Below, in pieces: positions 55,438 to 64,000 of a stretch of 64,000 nt of DNA. How positions within the stretch are numbered: the stretch's first letter is position 1; the number at the start of each line of letters is the position of its first letter. Both the position numbers and the translations under genes were made by a program. Source of the DNA: Aurantiochytrium sp. KH105 (Eukaryota; Sar; Bigyra; Thraustochytrida; Thraustochytriidae); NCBI GenBank assembly GCA_003116975.1, contig BGKB01000227.1, positions 1-64,000 of the forward strand, in the 5' to 3' direction. The notes under the pieces were generated by a model. The model was not told the origin of the DNA. It ran no database searches and was given only the letters and a program-made list of their open reading frames with translations.

Positions 55438-57147
55438 GGCCGGCCCGCCGGGCCCGGGTTCGCTTTTTCGCAAAGCGACGCCGCTGCGTCCAAGCCGCCG
55501 CGCGCGCAGGGCGGCGCCTCCGGGGCCCGGCTTCGCTCTTCCGCGCGCGGGCAGGCTAGCGCAGCGCAGCGCAGGTCGGTGCAGCGCAGCGCGGCCAGGG
55601 CGCCGCGCGTCTCCGTTCTGCGGCGGCGGGGTCCGTCAGTTGCAGCTTTGCTTTGCTTATCTGCCTCGCTGGGGATCGCGCTCGGCGTCTGGGGATGGAG
55701 GGATGGATGGACGGATAGAGGAGAGGATGCCGCACGAGGACGGGTCGGATGGCGACGCGCGCCCCGCCTGGCCTGTCTGGGCGCAGCCGCAGAAGCCGCG
55801 CGCGCGCGCGAGCTTGGCTTGGCCGCGCGAGCGGGCGGGCGGGCGGGCGAGCGGACGAGACGGACGAGCTCCACCGCGACGTTTCAAACCCGCGGAACCT
55901 GGGCTTGCTTGCTTGCTTGCTTGCGGGTTTGGCTTCTTCTTCGCCCGGCCTCGCTCGGCTCGGGACTAGGCCTTCGACTCGGCTTCGCTCGCGACCCCGT
56001 CCGCCCGCCGGGCCTCCTCGTCGATGTCGTCGCCGCCGCGATGGTCCTGCTGATGCTGTTCTGCCGGCTGGTCCTGGAATTCCCGCTCTGCGACCCTGGA
56101 ATCCCCAGCGCGCAGGGACTGCGAGCTAGCTAGCTAGCTAGCACTATAGCTAGCTAGCTACAGCTACGTCTGCCTCGCCTCGCCTCGCCTCGCCTCGCCC
56201 GGCTCCCGCGACTCGAGGCCGCCGCCGAGAGCAGACCGGCGCCCGCGCCGCGCGGGAAACGGCGGGCCCGCTTCGCTGCTGCCGGGACCGTAACTTCTTC
56301 TACGCGCGGCGGAGAAAGAGCAGCCGGAGCTCGGCCTCGAGCGCGGGCGCCGAGCTCGAAACGGCACGGGCGATGCGATGGTTATCTGGCTGGCGACATA
56401 TCGCTATACATACTACTACCCTCTCCTACATGCCTGTGCGTATTATACAGCTCGATGTGAAAGACAGGCTGATGAGACGAGGCGACTTGCACGACGGGGC
56501 GATGCGCTGCATGCGCGCCTCTTTACGACCACCGTTAGCGGCACGGCAGGCTCAGCAGCTGCAGCTGCCCGGTGAAGGTTGTTGTCAAATGGTTGTCAAT
56601 CGATCAGTCCCGCGTCGACGTTCACGACAGCCATTTCCTATCAGAGGAGCTCTGCGACAGCGTTGGAAGCGGGGCGCGAGATCTTCTTCGACTGGGGCTT
56701 ACTTGCAGTTGCGCTTGCTTGCTCGTATACTCAACTGCCAGGGGATGACACATCGAACGAACTTTGTCTTTTGGCGGTCGTTGATTGGTGGGTGGGGAGG
56801 GGAATCGATGCAACCACCGCCATGCCAAATTCCAGATTCTCAAATCAATTTGACCTCGAACGCCTCCCGAACTCAATCTTTCGATCCACCATAGTCCTCG
56901 ACAGCGAACTCTCTTCCCGTACGCTATCGTCGTCGTGCCGCAGCTGCAGCTGCTGGCGTTGGTGCTGGTACTGGTGCTGGTGCTGCTCGCCGCTGAGGTC
57001 GGCCGCGAGTCAGCGACCTCGAAACCGCCAACGTCTTCAACCGTCGTACGGTTTCAGGATCGCGATGCTCGAAACGCAAGTCAAAACAAATCAGGCTCGC
57101 TGAAGCGGGGTTGACGCGCAGCAGCAAGGCTTGGGGCGCGAGGAAAG
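55438..57147. other. divergent intergenic region, PH protein / SFT2
   Basis: GC-rich at the left, with (GCTT)n near 55907-55923, tagc palindromes (56114-56158) and a (CCTCG)n run (56172-56200); AT-richer from 56380. No gene supported; long frames are compositional. Confidence 0.5.
56114..56158. repeat. (TAGC)n palindromic repeat
   Basis: Two blocks of ctag/agct units separated by actata; the blocks are self-complementary. Followed at 56172-56200 by CCTCG pentamers. Confidence 0.9.
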
Positions 57148-57783
57148 ATGTTGCCCAGCACGCAGTCCGAGGGCGTGCCGCCGCCGGCGGCGCCTGCTCC
57201 CGCTGCACAAGGAGCAGGTGGCAGCATTCGCGCGAATTTAAGCAACAGCTTTAACTCGAGAGTCGGCCAGATGAGAGACGCCACCGCAGGTGTACGCAGC
57301 GTCGTGGGCTTGCAGACGCAGCAGGAGAGAAACGAGTCCTGCTTCCCCGATCTCAGCTACCAGACGCGCCTTTATGGCGTGCTTATTTGCTTCCTCGTGG
57401 GCATGGCTTTTTCTTTCCTCTCCACACTGCTTTTGATCTCGGCCAACTACACTGGTTTCGCGATTGTGTACACGGCAGGCAACCTGCTCGCCATCTTCAG
57501 TTCTGTCTTCATGATGGGCCCGCGTCGCCAGTGCTCCCTCATGTGGCGCGAGTCGCGCGCCATCGCGTCGGGCGTCTACCTTCTGGCCATGATTGCCACC
57601 TTGCTGGTCGCCTTTCTGGCCAAGCATCCAGCTGTGCCGTGTGTCGTCCTCATCATTATCCAGTTCCTCGCAGCAGCGTGGTATACGATCAGCTTCATTC
57701 CGTTCGCACGTCAAGCCATCAAGTCGGCCCTTGGCATCTCAAGCGGCAACGGGGCCGCCGCGACCGCAGGCATTGGCGTCTAA
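57148..57783 (+). CDS. SFT2 family vesicle transport protein
   Basis: Predicted 211 aa. Low-complexity N-terminus (to about 60), then the family core: CFPDLSYQTRLYGVLICF, LVGMAFSFLSTLLL, AIVYTAGNLLAIFSSVFMMGP, RQCSLMWRESRAIASGVYLL, ending in four membrane helices. SFT2/GOT1 proteins act in fusion of endosome-derived vesicles with the late Golgi. Stop lies 99 bp from the convergent GAS8 gene. Confidence 0.93.
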   Translation: MLPSTQSEGVPPPAAPAPAAQGAGGSIRANLSNSFNSRVGQMRDATAGVRSVVGLQTQQERNESCFPDLSYQTRLYGVLICFLVGMAFSFLSTLLLISANYTGFAIVYTAGNLLAIFSSVFMMGPRRQCSLMWRESRAIASGVYLLAMIATLLVAFLAKHPAVPCVVLIIIQFLAAAWYTISFIPFARQAIKSALGISSGNGAAATAGIGV

Positions 57784-57882
57784 ACTGAACACCTTTCGCT
57801 GCGAGAGACGTCACAAACGCAGAGCAGACAACAACATACAAAGAAAGAAGAAAAAAAAAACTGATAACATACCAGGTAGTTT

Positions 57883-59295
57883 TTATGCCAAGAGACCTGC
57901 AGGTACTGTACTGGTTTGCGTGGAGAGGAGCTTGGCGAGCGTTGCGTCCTCTTCGGGAATACCAAATTCGCGCAGCTTTTCCGTGAGCGTGCGCACCGTG
58001 TCGTTGTGGGTCTTTTGCACGAGCGCTAGATAATTCTCCATGCTTTCAATGGAAGAATCCCGTTCATCAATGACGCGATCGAGCTCCTGTGTCACCCGCT
58101 GCAGCGTGACCGGGTCCACGTTGGCGCAGAGAGCTCGGATTTGCTGTAATCTTTCCTCTTGCGTGTGGCGCATCTGGCCCAGACGCTGCTCCAGTAAGAC
58201 GTTTTTAAACTCTGCCTTGCGCTGCACGTCGCTAATGGTCTCTTCGAAGGTATCATAAATCTTGTCGCGCTCGAACTCGGTAGAGCGGAACCGTGTCTCG
58301 AGATCCTTGTGCTGCGCGCTCTGTTGCGTCAAGTCCTGCTTGAGGCGCTTGAGACGCGCAGTGGCGTATTTAAGACTGGTCTTGTCCTTTTCAAAGTCCT
58401 TGAGCTTGTGTCGCAGCTCGGCTACCTCTTTGACGGCGACGGCGAGTGGTTCGCTCAGCCGCTTGTTCTCTTGCGCAATCTCATACATGAGCTTCTGATT
58501 GGCGGTGGCCTTTTTCCGCATTTCGGAGACTTCTTCCTTGAGCGATCGAATTAGCTTCAGGTTGTCGTGCGTAATGTCGTTGTAGTATGTCTTGATTTGA
58601 TGGAATGCCTTGTCGTGGTTCTTCATGAGATCGTTAATGTGCGAGTTCTTGCGTTCCTCAATCTCGTGAATCTCGACCTTGCGTCGCAACTCGAGCTCTT
58701 GCCTGAGATCCTCCAGGTTGTCCTCGTACTTTTTTCGCAGCGTCTCGAGGTTCTCCTCAAAGGTCTCGTCCAGCTTGCTGAGGTTCTTTTTGTGGGTATC
58801 TTGCATTTGGCGCACGGTCTCGCCATTTTCGAGCTGCACTTCAAGAAGTTCCACTTTGAGCGACTTTTTCCCATCTTTGAGGCCGTCGACGCGCCCTTCG
58901 TGACCGAGTCGCTCCTCTTCCTCCTGAGCATCGCCCTCCGCGGCGCTCTGCTTCATGTTGTTCTTGTGCTCATACTCGAGGTGTTTGACTTTTTGCGCGT
59001 ACACGCGCACCTCAACGCGGTGATTTTCCTCGAGTTGCTCCATTTCCTTTTCTTTCGTCATGATGTCGAGCTCGCATTGCTGCACCTCTTTGCGCGAAAT
59101 GTCGTAAAACGTTTGGATGGTGTCGCGTTCAACTTGGACATAGTTTCTGTCTGCACGAGCCTTTTCCAACTGCTTGTCCAGCTCCTCGATCGCCTTGCGC
59201 AGGTCCTCCTCGGGCATCTCATCGAACTCCGAAGGCTCCTCTGGGGGTGCCTCGTCCTTGCCGCCCTTCTTGCCCTTCTTCGCTTTCTTGCCCAT
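57883..59295 (-). CDS. GAS8: GAS8/DRC4, nexin-dynein regulatory complex subunit 4
   Basis: Predicted 470 aa, normal length. Lys-rich start (MGKKAKKGKKGGK), then continuous coiled coil. GAS8 landmarks: RADRNYVQVERDTIQTFYDI, AQKVKHLEYEHKNN, LKKYEDNLEDLRQELELRRK-like segment, NSHINDLMKNHDKAFHQIKTYYNDITHDNLKLI (split pattern NDLMKNHDKAF, YYNDITHDNL), and the C-terminal KLREFGIPEEDA. DRC4 links outer doublet microtubules and regulates dynein, so the organism builds motile 9+2 cilia. Convergent with SFT2. Confidence 0.95.
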   Translation of the reverse strand: MGKKAKKGKKGGKDEAPPEEPSEFDEMPEEDLRKAIEELDKQLEKARADRNYVQVERDTIQTFYDISRKEVQQCELDIMTKEKEMEQLEENHRVEVRVYAQKVKHLEYEHKNNMKQSAAEGDAQEEEERLGHEGRVDGLKDGKKSLKVELLEVQLENGETVRQMQDTHKKNLSKLDETFEENLETLRKKYEDNLEDLRQELELRRKVEIHEIEERKNSHINDLMKNHDKAFHQIKTYYNDITHDNLKLIRSLKEEVSEMRKKATANQKLMYEIAQENKRLSEPLAVAVKEVAELRHKLKDFEKDKTSLKYATARLKRLKQDLTQQSAQHKDLETRFRSTEFERDKIYDTFEETISDVQRKAEFKNVLLEQRLGQMRHTQEERLQQIRALCANVDPVTLQRVTQELDRVIDERDSSIESMENYLALVQKTHNDTVRTLTEKLREFGIPEEDATLAKLLSTQTSTVPAGLLA

Positions 59296-59996
59296 GGTGC
59301 TTCAACCGAACTGCGAGTGTCCAGGCAGGTCTGTGCGCACCAGCTCGTTGCAGAAACAATGTCTGCGGCCTCGCCGCCTCGCCGTCCGGCGCCGCCGGCA
59401 CCGCCTGTGCCTGCCGCTCGCTACACTTGCTTGCTGTGTTGCCTGCTCGACCTGCCTGACTTACATTGGCGCAAGACACGCCGCCTCAAATTGCTCGCTC
59501 GAAAAGCCGTTTATCCGTTGAGAAAAAAAAATCGAAGTTTGAAGTTCAAGTTGCCAAGTCAGCGACTTGCTGTTTTAGGCCTACAAACTTTATGATATCC
59601 CGATCACTCTATCGATCGAACATACCATAGTACAGGCCGGTAAAGAGGAAGTAATGACTGTTAGCTGTGTCGGTGGCACGACCAGCAGTTCGTTTTTGCC
59701 TTCACAGAGATTGATGGCGGAACAGAAGGATTGGGGCTCTTTGTCTCAGGAACAGTTTGCACGTGAAAATCTTGGCATACATTTGCGAAACACGAGAAAA
59801 GTCAGAGAACTAGTAAAAATGATTCTATTCACATCAGATCCTTGCGCGAGGAGAATTCTTGCACTATTCGGGTCCCCACGAACATCGAAATCAGCGAGGC
59901 GACAACTGCCTTTCTACAATCTCACTCTGCGCTGCACGCCTTCGAGCATGCTCCAAAGACCAACTTTTGATTTCGTCTCTCGTACGACCAGCAAGA
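59296..59996. other. intergenic region, GAS8 / DGAT2-like
   Basis: 5' flank of GAS8 and 3' flank of the acyltransferase gene. AT-richer; a short plus-strand frame (59654-60010) is unconvincing. No gene supported. Confidence 0.45.
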
Positions 59997-62573
59997 TCAA
60001 TTGTCGATGAAAGAAAGCTCATGAGAACCATGGCCATTTTCTTCTTTGTAGCGCTCAAAAAGTGCCTCAAGCGTGGCAAAGTAGCGATCTTGGAACTCGG
60101 TAATTTCCTCTGGCGTGGGATTGGCTGTCTGGCGAACAGGATGCACCGGCGCGTCTAATGCAACAGTGACGGGGACGCGACAGGGAATGGGCAGACCAAA
60201 CTTTCCAAGCATAAAAATTGGGAACGGAAAGCCCAGCAAATTCTTGAAAAAAGCCTGCGTGCGCGGCATGTAGACATTGTCGAAAATCTGTGGCTCGCCA
60301 AAGCTGAACATGGGCACAATCCCAAGGCCTTGCTGAATGGCGATCTTGAAGATCCCGCGGCGACGCTTTCGCACGATGGCAATCCGGTTGTCCCAGGAAC
60401 GCGACTCGAACATTTCTGTTTGGCCGCCGCAAACGATCTGCACGTTGCGACCCATTCGGATGAGATTATGCACAGTGGCTCGGGACACGTCGCAGCAACC
60501 CATCCACTGGATGACGTCGCGCATCACTGGCACTACATGTGTGATTGTGGCAGTGAGAGGATTTGTGTCGAGGTGGGGAAAGATCTTGCGCCACACGTGT
60601 GTAATCTGCAAAATGCCATGCGTCACGGGCAAGATGCCGTGCGGATGGAAGAGAAGCAGCACCTGCTGATTCTTGGGGTCTTTGGCATTTACATCGCCAA
60701 GAACTGGCGCGAGGCGCTGCATTTCCTCGGTGAGCTGGAGACGCAATCCAAAGAACTTTTCTGCGAGGCGAGGAAGCACGTCAATCTCCTTGAAAATTGA
60801 CCACTCGCGACACGCATTGTACTCGGGACGCTTGGTAAAGGTCGTGGAAATGTAGACGAGGTTTGCCGAGCAAATGACGACCAACATGGCATAGTGCGGA
60901 GACTCGCGAAAAACCGCAATCACACCACCATAGGCTGCGACAGCTGCGAGCGAAAGCAAGAGGCTTTGGCGCCAGCCATCGACTCCCCAGGTATTGAGCG
61001 CCGAGTAGAAGAACGTCCAAAAGGAGATGGCGCAGAGCAGAATCCACCATACTTTGAAGGTGTGCCCAAGTTCTGCCGAGTTTGCAGAGAGCTCGGGAAG
61101 AAGTCCATAGGTGGCCTCGGCCAGCCATGGCTGCGAAGACTCGGGCATGACGTACGGCGCGCAAAAGAGAATCATGTAGAGCACAAAACTGAGAAACTGC
61201 AAGTTGCAAAAGAGCATCATCATGGGCCAAACCATGAAATGTTCGCGAAGCGTAAAGGCTTCCAGAGGACGGTAGTTGCGAGGCGTGACTGTCGGACGCA
61301 TGGGACCACTGTGTTCGAATCGAGGAAGCGAGCTCACGATGGCGTAGTGCGAGATCACTGTAGCGAGTGCGCCCACATACATGGTCCCTTTCATGCCATG
61401 CGTGCCAAGGTAAACGGACGAGAGCACAAATGCGCCTTGTGCGATGATAGCGACGCCGAAAAAGGACCATCCAAAGATTTGCAAAAGAATGAACTCTTTG
61501 CCGCCGCGGAAGAACTGCGCAAACGACCAGCCGCGATTAATGTGACGCAAGCGACCGCCGATGCCATGTGTAAGGGATATGGCCACGATGCAGCAAACGA
61601 GCGAAAGGATACCAAAGATGGGTTTGTGCTTGCTGTCCGGGCTGTGCTCGGAGAGAACACCTAGCACAATGCCAATGACAACGAGAAAAGTGTTCATTTG
61701 CACAAATTCCTTGACGACGCTCGATGTGCTGTAGTCTTTATCCAAGGGAACCTGCTGCTCGTCCGCCGCAGCGTCATGGTCGATGATTGACTTGGCAACA
61801 GACCGACGTCGCATCGTCGTGCGTGCAGACCTATCCGTCGCAGACGTGGATCCAGAGCCGGAACTATACTCGCTGTCCGTCGAGGGTCTGCGCTGCGACA
61901 TATATGCCTGGCGCGCCTCTTCCTCGACCTCATCGGTTGGGTCGTCGGCATTAATGACGCCGCTGTTTTGTCGCCAAATGCGGCGTGCTTTGCGAGCCGT
62001 CTGCGATGGGTCGCTGTACGTTAGCAGCGAGGATACCATGAAGACCTGCGAGAGAAGGCCGACGACGCCAGCGCTCGCGAGCATACCATTATTGTGTTCG
62101 GCGAAAGCCACGGCTGCCATTACTATAACCGCGGTGATGCCGTAGAATGTCCATGAGATGGCCTGCAGCACGACGAAGCGCACGCCGCCGCGAAAAGGTT
62201 GCCAGATCTTGTAGTCATCGTGCAAAAAGTGCCCGATCCAGTGCGTCGCGGGAATGGCTAAAAACACGCCCGCGCCGCCGACGGCTGCGAGGAAGCCGAA
62301 GCCCACCTTTTGACCCGAGGTGTACTGGCGCTCGGCAACGATGAACATCAGCAGCGCAGTCACGGACGAGAGAACAGCGATTTTGATGTACGGGCTCCAG
62401 ACCGCAAAGCTCGACGGCTTCTCCGCGGTCTTGTCGGTCTCCTCGGAGGAAGAGCCCTTGGCCAGGAGCAACTTGGCGTACGCTGCCTCGAGCGCATCGT
62501 GTCGTTTCTGCAAGGCCTCGTGCTCGAGCCGCAGGTTGGCAAAGTCTGCAGCCTCGTTCTTGGCGACCTCCAT
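59997..62573 (-). CDS. DGAT2-family acyltransferase fused to long polytopic N-terminal region
   Basis: Predicted 858 aa from the ATG giving MEVAKNEAAD (the codon opening the frame at 62612 is TTG). Residues 10-40 are coiled-coil-like. Residues 60-590 hold 12 or more hydrophobic helices in two related halves: WQPFRGGVRFVVLQAISWTF (first) and FAQFFRGGKEFILLQIFGWS (second), each preceded by four-helix blocks. The C-terminal 270 residues are a DGAT2/MGAT domain with HPHG at 643-646 (LLLFHPHGILPVTHG), PVMRDVIQWMG, GGQTEMF (the GGxxE motif) and RRGIFKIAIQQGLGIVPMFSFGE. Such enzymes esterify diacylglycerol, monoacylglycerol or fatty alcohol with acyl-CoA at the ER. The usual DGAT2 has only two helices before the domain and about 350 aa, so this fusion is unusual. 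Confidence 0.85.
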   Translation of the reverse strand: MEVAKNEAADFANLRLEHEALQKRHDALEAAYAKLLLAKGSSSEETDKTAEKPSSFAVWSPYIKIAVLSSVTALLMFIVAERQYTSGQKVGFGFLAAVGGAGVFLAIPATHWIGHFLHDDYKIWQPFRGGVRFVVLQAISWTFYGITAVIVMAAVAFAEHNNGMLASAGVVGLLSQVFMVSSLLTYSDPSQTARKARRIWRQNSGVINADDPTDEVEEEARQAYMSQRRPSTDSEYSSGSGSTSATDRSARTTMRRRSVAKSIIDHDAAADEQQVPLDKDYSTSSVVKEFVQMNTFLVVIGIVLGVLSEHSPDSKHKPIFGILSLVCCIVAISLTHGIGGRLRHINRGWSFAQFFRGGKEFILLQIFGWSFFGVAIIAQGAFVLSSVYLGTHGMKGTMYVGALATVISHYAIVSSLPRFEHSGPMRPTVTPRNYRPLEAFTLREHFMVWPMMMLFCNLQFLSFVLYMILFCAPYVMPESSQPWLAEATYGLLPELSANSAELGHTFKVWWILLCAISFWTFFYSALNTWGVDGWRQSLLLSLAAVAAYGGVIAVFRESPHYAMLVVICSANLVYISTTFTKRPEYNACREWSIFKEIDVLPRLAEKFFGLRLQLTEEMQRLAPVLGDVNAKDPKNQQVLLLFHPHGILPVTHGILQITHVWRKIFPHLDTNPLTATITHVVPVMRDVIQWMGCCDVSRATVHNLIRMGRNVQIVCGGQTEMFESRSWDNRIAIVRKRRRGIFKIAIQQGLGIVPMFSFGEPQIFDNVYMPRTQAFFKNLLGFPFPIFMLGKFGLPIPCRVPVTVALDAPVHPVRQTANPTPEEITEFQDRYFATLEALFERYKEENGHGSHELSFIDN

Positions 62574-62855
62574 GGTGGCCCTCTCTCGGCGCCAAGAGTC
62601 GGACGACGACAACGATTCGCGATTTGGGCACTCGGGTGCTTTCTCGAGCGCTTGCTTGTCTTGGGCGGTCTTGGGCTCGATTCGATCTCCCAGTCAGTCA
62701 GCCACCTAGTAGCCAGAGAGTAGTGGAGAGAACAAGAGCGAGAGACCGCTGACTGTGACCTACAGCTAGCAGCCGTGACCGTCGCGAGGCCGGCGAACGA
62801 AAGCAACTCGTTTCCCTGCGCGCCCCGTGCCCCGCGCCGTGCACCGCAACGGCGT

Positions 62856-62920
62856 CGAGTCGGGTCGAGTCGAGTCGAGTCGAGTCGAGTCGAGTCGAGT
62901 CGAGTCGAGTCGAGTCGAGT
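62856..62920. repeat. (GAGTC)n pentanucleotide microsatellite
   Basis: About 12 units with one early change, about 280 bp upstream of the DGAT2-like gene start. Confidence 0.95.
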
Positions 62921-63880
62921 TGAGACGAGAACGGAGACTCCGGCAAGGCTTTTGAGCCTGTGCCTTGGTTGGTTACTTTTCCCTTGGTCGCGTCGCCTCG
63001 GCACGCCTCCGCGGCGCTGGGTCAGCTCGCCCCGCCAGGTCACCAGCTCAGCGCAGCACAGCACAACGCAGCGCAGCGCAGCGCGGCGCAGCCGTCCTCG
63101 TCGCGTGGCTGAGCAGCGCGGCGCCGGCGGCAGCGCAGTTGGGGTTCCGGCCGCCGCGCGGAGGCCGAGTCCAGGCGCCGCGCCGACTTCGTCCGATCTC
63201 GCGCGCGGCGTTGGCGCGCTTTCGTACCACGCACGACACCGATGAGGAAGGAAGCAGGCGAGCTCGCCGCCGGCCGGCTCGCCGGCTCGGGCGGGGCGGC
63301 GGCGGCCGAGCCGCGGCTCGCGGCGGCCGCGCGGGAGGCCGGGAGAGGGATAGAGCGCGCGAGCAGGTGCGAGAGATCCTGGTTTGCTTTGGTTGGAAAT
63401 GTGAGTCGAGTGGTTTGAACGTGGGGTTGGTCGATGATTTGAATTTGAATTTGAATTTTCGATTTGACTGTGAATCGATCCGAGGATACTTTTGAATGGA
63501 CCGTCGATTTGAATCGATCGATCCGTCGATTTGAATTGGCCGCCGGCAGTTCGAAATCGACGCCGAAAAACCTCGACCAAGCCTTGCGATGCGCGGCGAT
63601 GCTTCGGAGCGCGACGGAATGCGCAGCGCGGCGCGGCGCAGCGAGGCGAGGTCAGGTCAGGCAGGCCTCCGGAATTCTTTTTACAGGAAGAAAGCCCCGG
63701 AGGCGATTGACGAGCTCGAGGAAGACCGCCTGCGCCTGTCTCATTACGCTCCTCCTGCCGCTGACAGTGAAGCAGCCAAAAGGTCCCCGAGACCGCGCCC
63801 GGGTCTCCGGGTCTAAGGCGGGCGGCAGCGGCAGAACGCTCGCATCTGCAGCGGCCCGCGGGATGCTCCGCGGCGTGCCG

Positions 63881-63881
63881 G

Positions 63882-63929
<48 letters not shown>
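63881..63929. repeat. (TGC)n microsatellite
   Basis: Sixteen perfect trinucleotide units in non-coding GC-rich sequence near the window end; minus frames read it as polyglutamine or polyserine. Confidence 0.97.
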
Positions 63930-63930
<1 letters not shown>

Positions 63931-64000
63931 CGCCGTGCATCGCCGTGCGTCGCCGCGCGTCGCCACGCGTCGCCACGCGCGCGTTGCTGCCTCCCTTCCG

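Larger units (their letters stand above)
62574..64000. other. 5' flank of the DGAT2-like gene to window end
   Basis: GC-rich and repetitive: (GAGTC)n at 62856-62920, cgcagcg/(GCGCA)n near 63053-63090, ttgaat/cgattt units near 63420-63535, (TGC)n at 63881-63929. No gene supported; the 538-codon minus frame reading through the repeats is compositional. Confidence 0.5.

Noticed and set aside
55231-56133. 300-codon plus-strand frame upstream of the PH gene
   Set aside because: Compositional frame in GC-rich DNA overlapping the start of a supported gene.
62360-63976. 538-codon minus-strand frame with polyglutamine
   Set aside because: It runs through GAGTC and TGC microsatellites and overlaps the DGAT2-like gene in another frame.
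1-64000. Transposons, retroelements, viral genes, tRNA or rRNA genes
   Set aside because: No reverse transcriptase, integrase, transposase, capsid or RNA-gene signature was found by reading; a tRNA scan was not possible here.

Overview
The window looks like nuclear DNA of a GC-rich, intron-poor unicellular eukaryote. There are about 26 long, almost uninterrupted protein genes. Only one spliceosomal intron is clear. There is endomembrane machinery (epsilon-COP, RER1, SFT2, REEP/HVA22), and there are motile-cilium genes (a GAS8/DRC4 protein and a MORN/EF-hand protein). Add a class II photolyase, a DGAT2-family acyltransferase and a bacterial-type fatty acyl-CoA reductase, and the best guess is a thraustochytrid (labyrinthulomycete stramenopile). 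That lineage call is inference; no rRNA or organelle marker is present. I saw no rRNA, tRNA, CRISPR array, transposase, reverse transcriptase or viral gene.

Layout, left to right: GCFC/PAXBP1-like splicing factor (-), two-domain FAR (-), epsilon-COP (+), RER1 (-), WW-galactosyltransferase (+), REEP/HVA22 (-), WW-R3H SPAG7-like protein with the intron (+), Rieske protein (-), HPAT/SERGT-like glycosyltransferase (+), FHA-repeat-SAP protein (-), ribonucleotide reductase large subunit (+), degenerate myosin-like protein (-), a truncated paralogue fragment, F-box-like protein (+), EGF-like multi-pass membrane protein (-), NCKX exchanger (+), ankyrin-like protein (-), MORN/EF-hand protein (+), type II membrane protein (-), ABHD hydrolase (+), class II photolyase (-), NIPA-like transporter (+), hypothetical (-), KEN-box/coiled-coil/PH protein (-), SFT2 (+), GAS8/DRC4 (-), polytopic DGAT2-like acyltransferase (-).

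Gene order alternates strand almost perfectly. The window is therefore a chain of divergent and convergent pairs. Divergent gaps are GC-rich and full of 4-16 bp tandem repeats (pentamers are typical). Convergent gaps are short and AT-richer.

The most unusual items are (1) a DGAT2-family enzyme fused to a long N-terminal multi-pass region made of two related halves; (2) a Marinobacter/mycobacterium-style FAR whose first Rossmann domain has lost its YxxxK motif; (3) a myosin head fold with ruined P-loop, switch I and switch II; (4) a WW domain fused to a GT7 galactosyltransferase with no signal anchor; (5) an FHA protein with 26-residue TPVR repeats and SAP motifs, recalling Ki-67. Two tandem duplications matter for assembly quality: an exact 87-bp repeat around a single N inside the photolyase gene, and a 244-bp repeat (about 2% diverged) between the hydrolase and photolyase genes.
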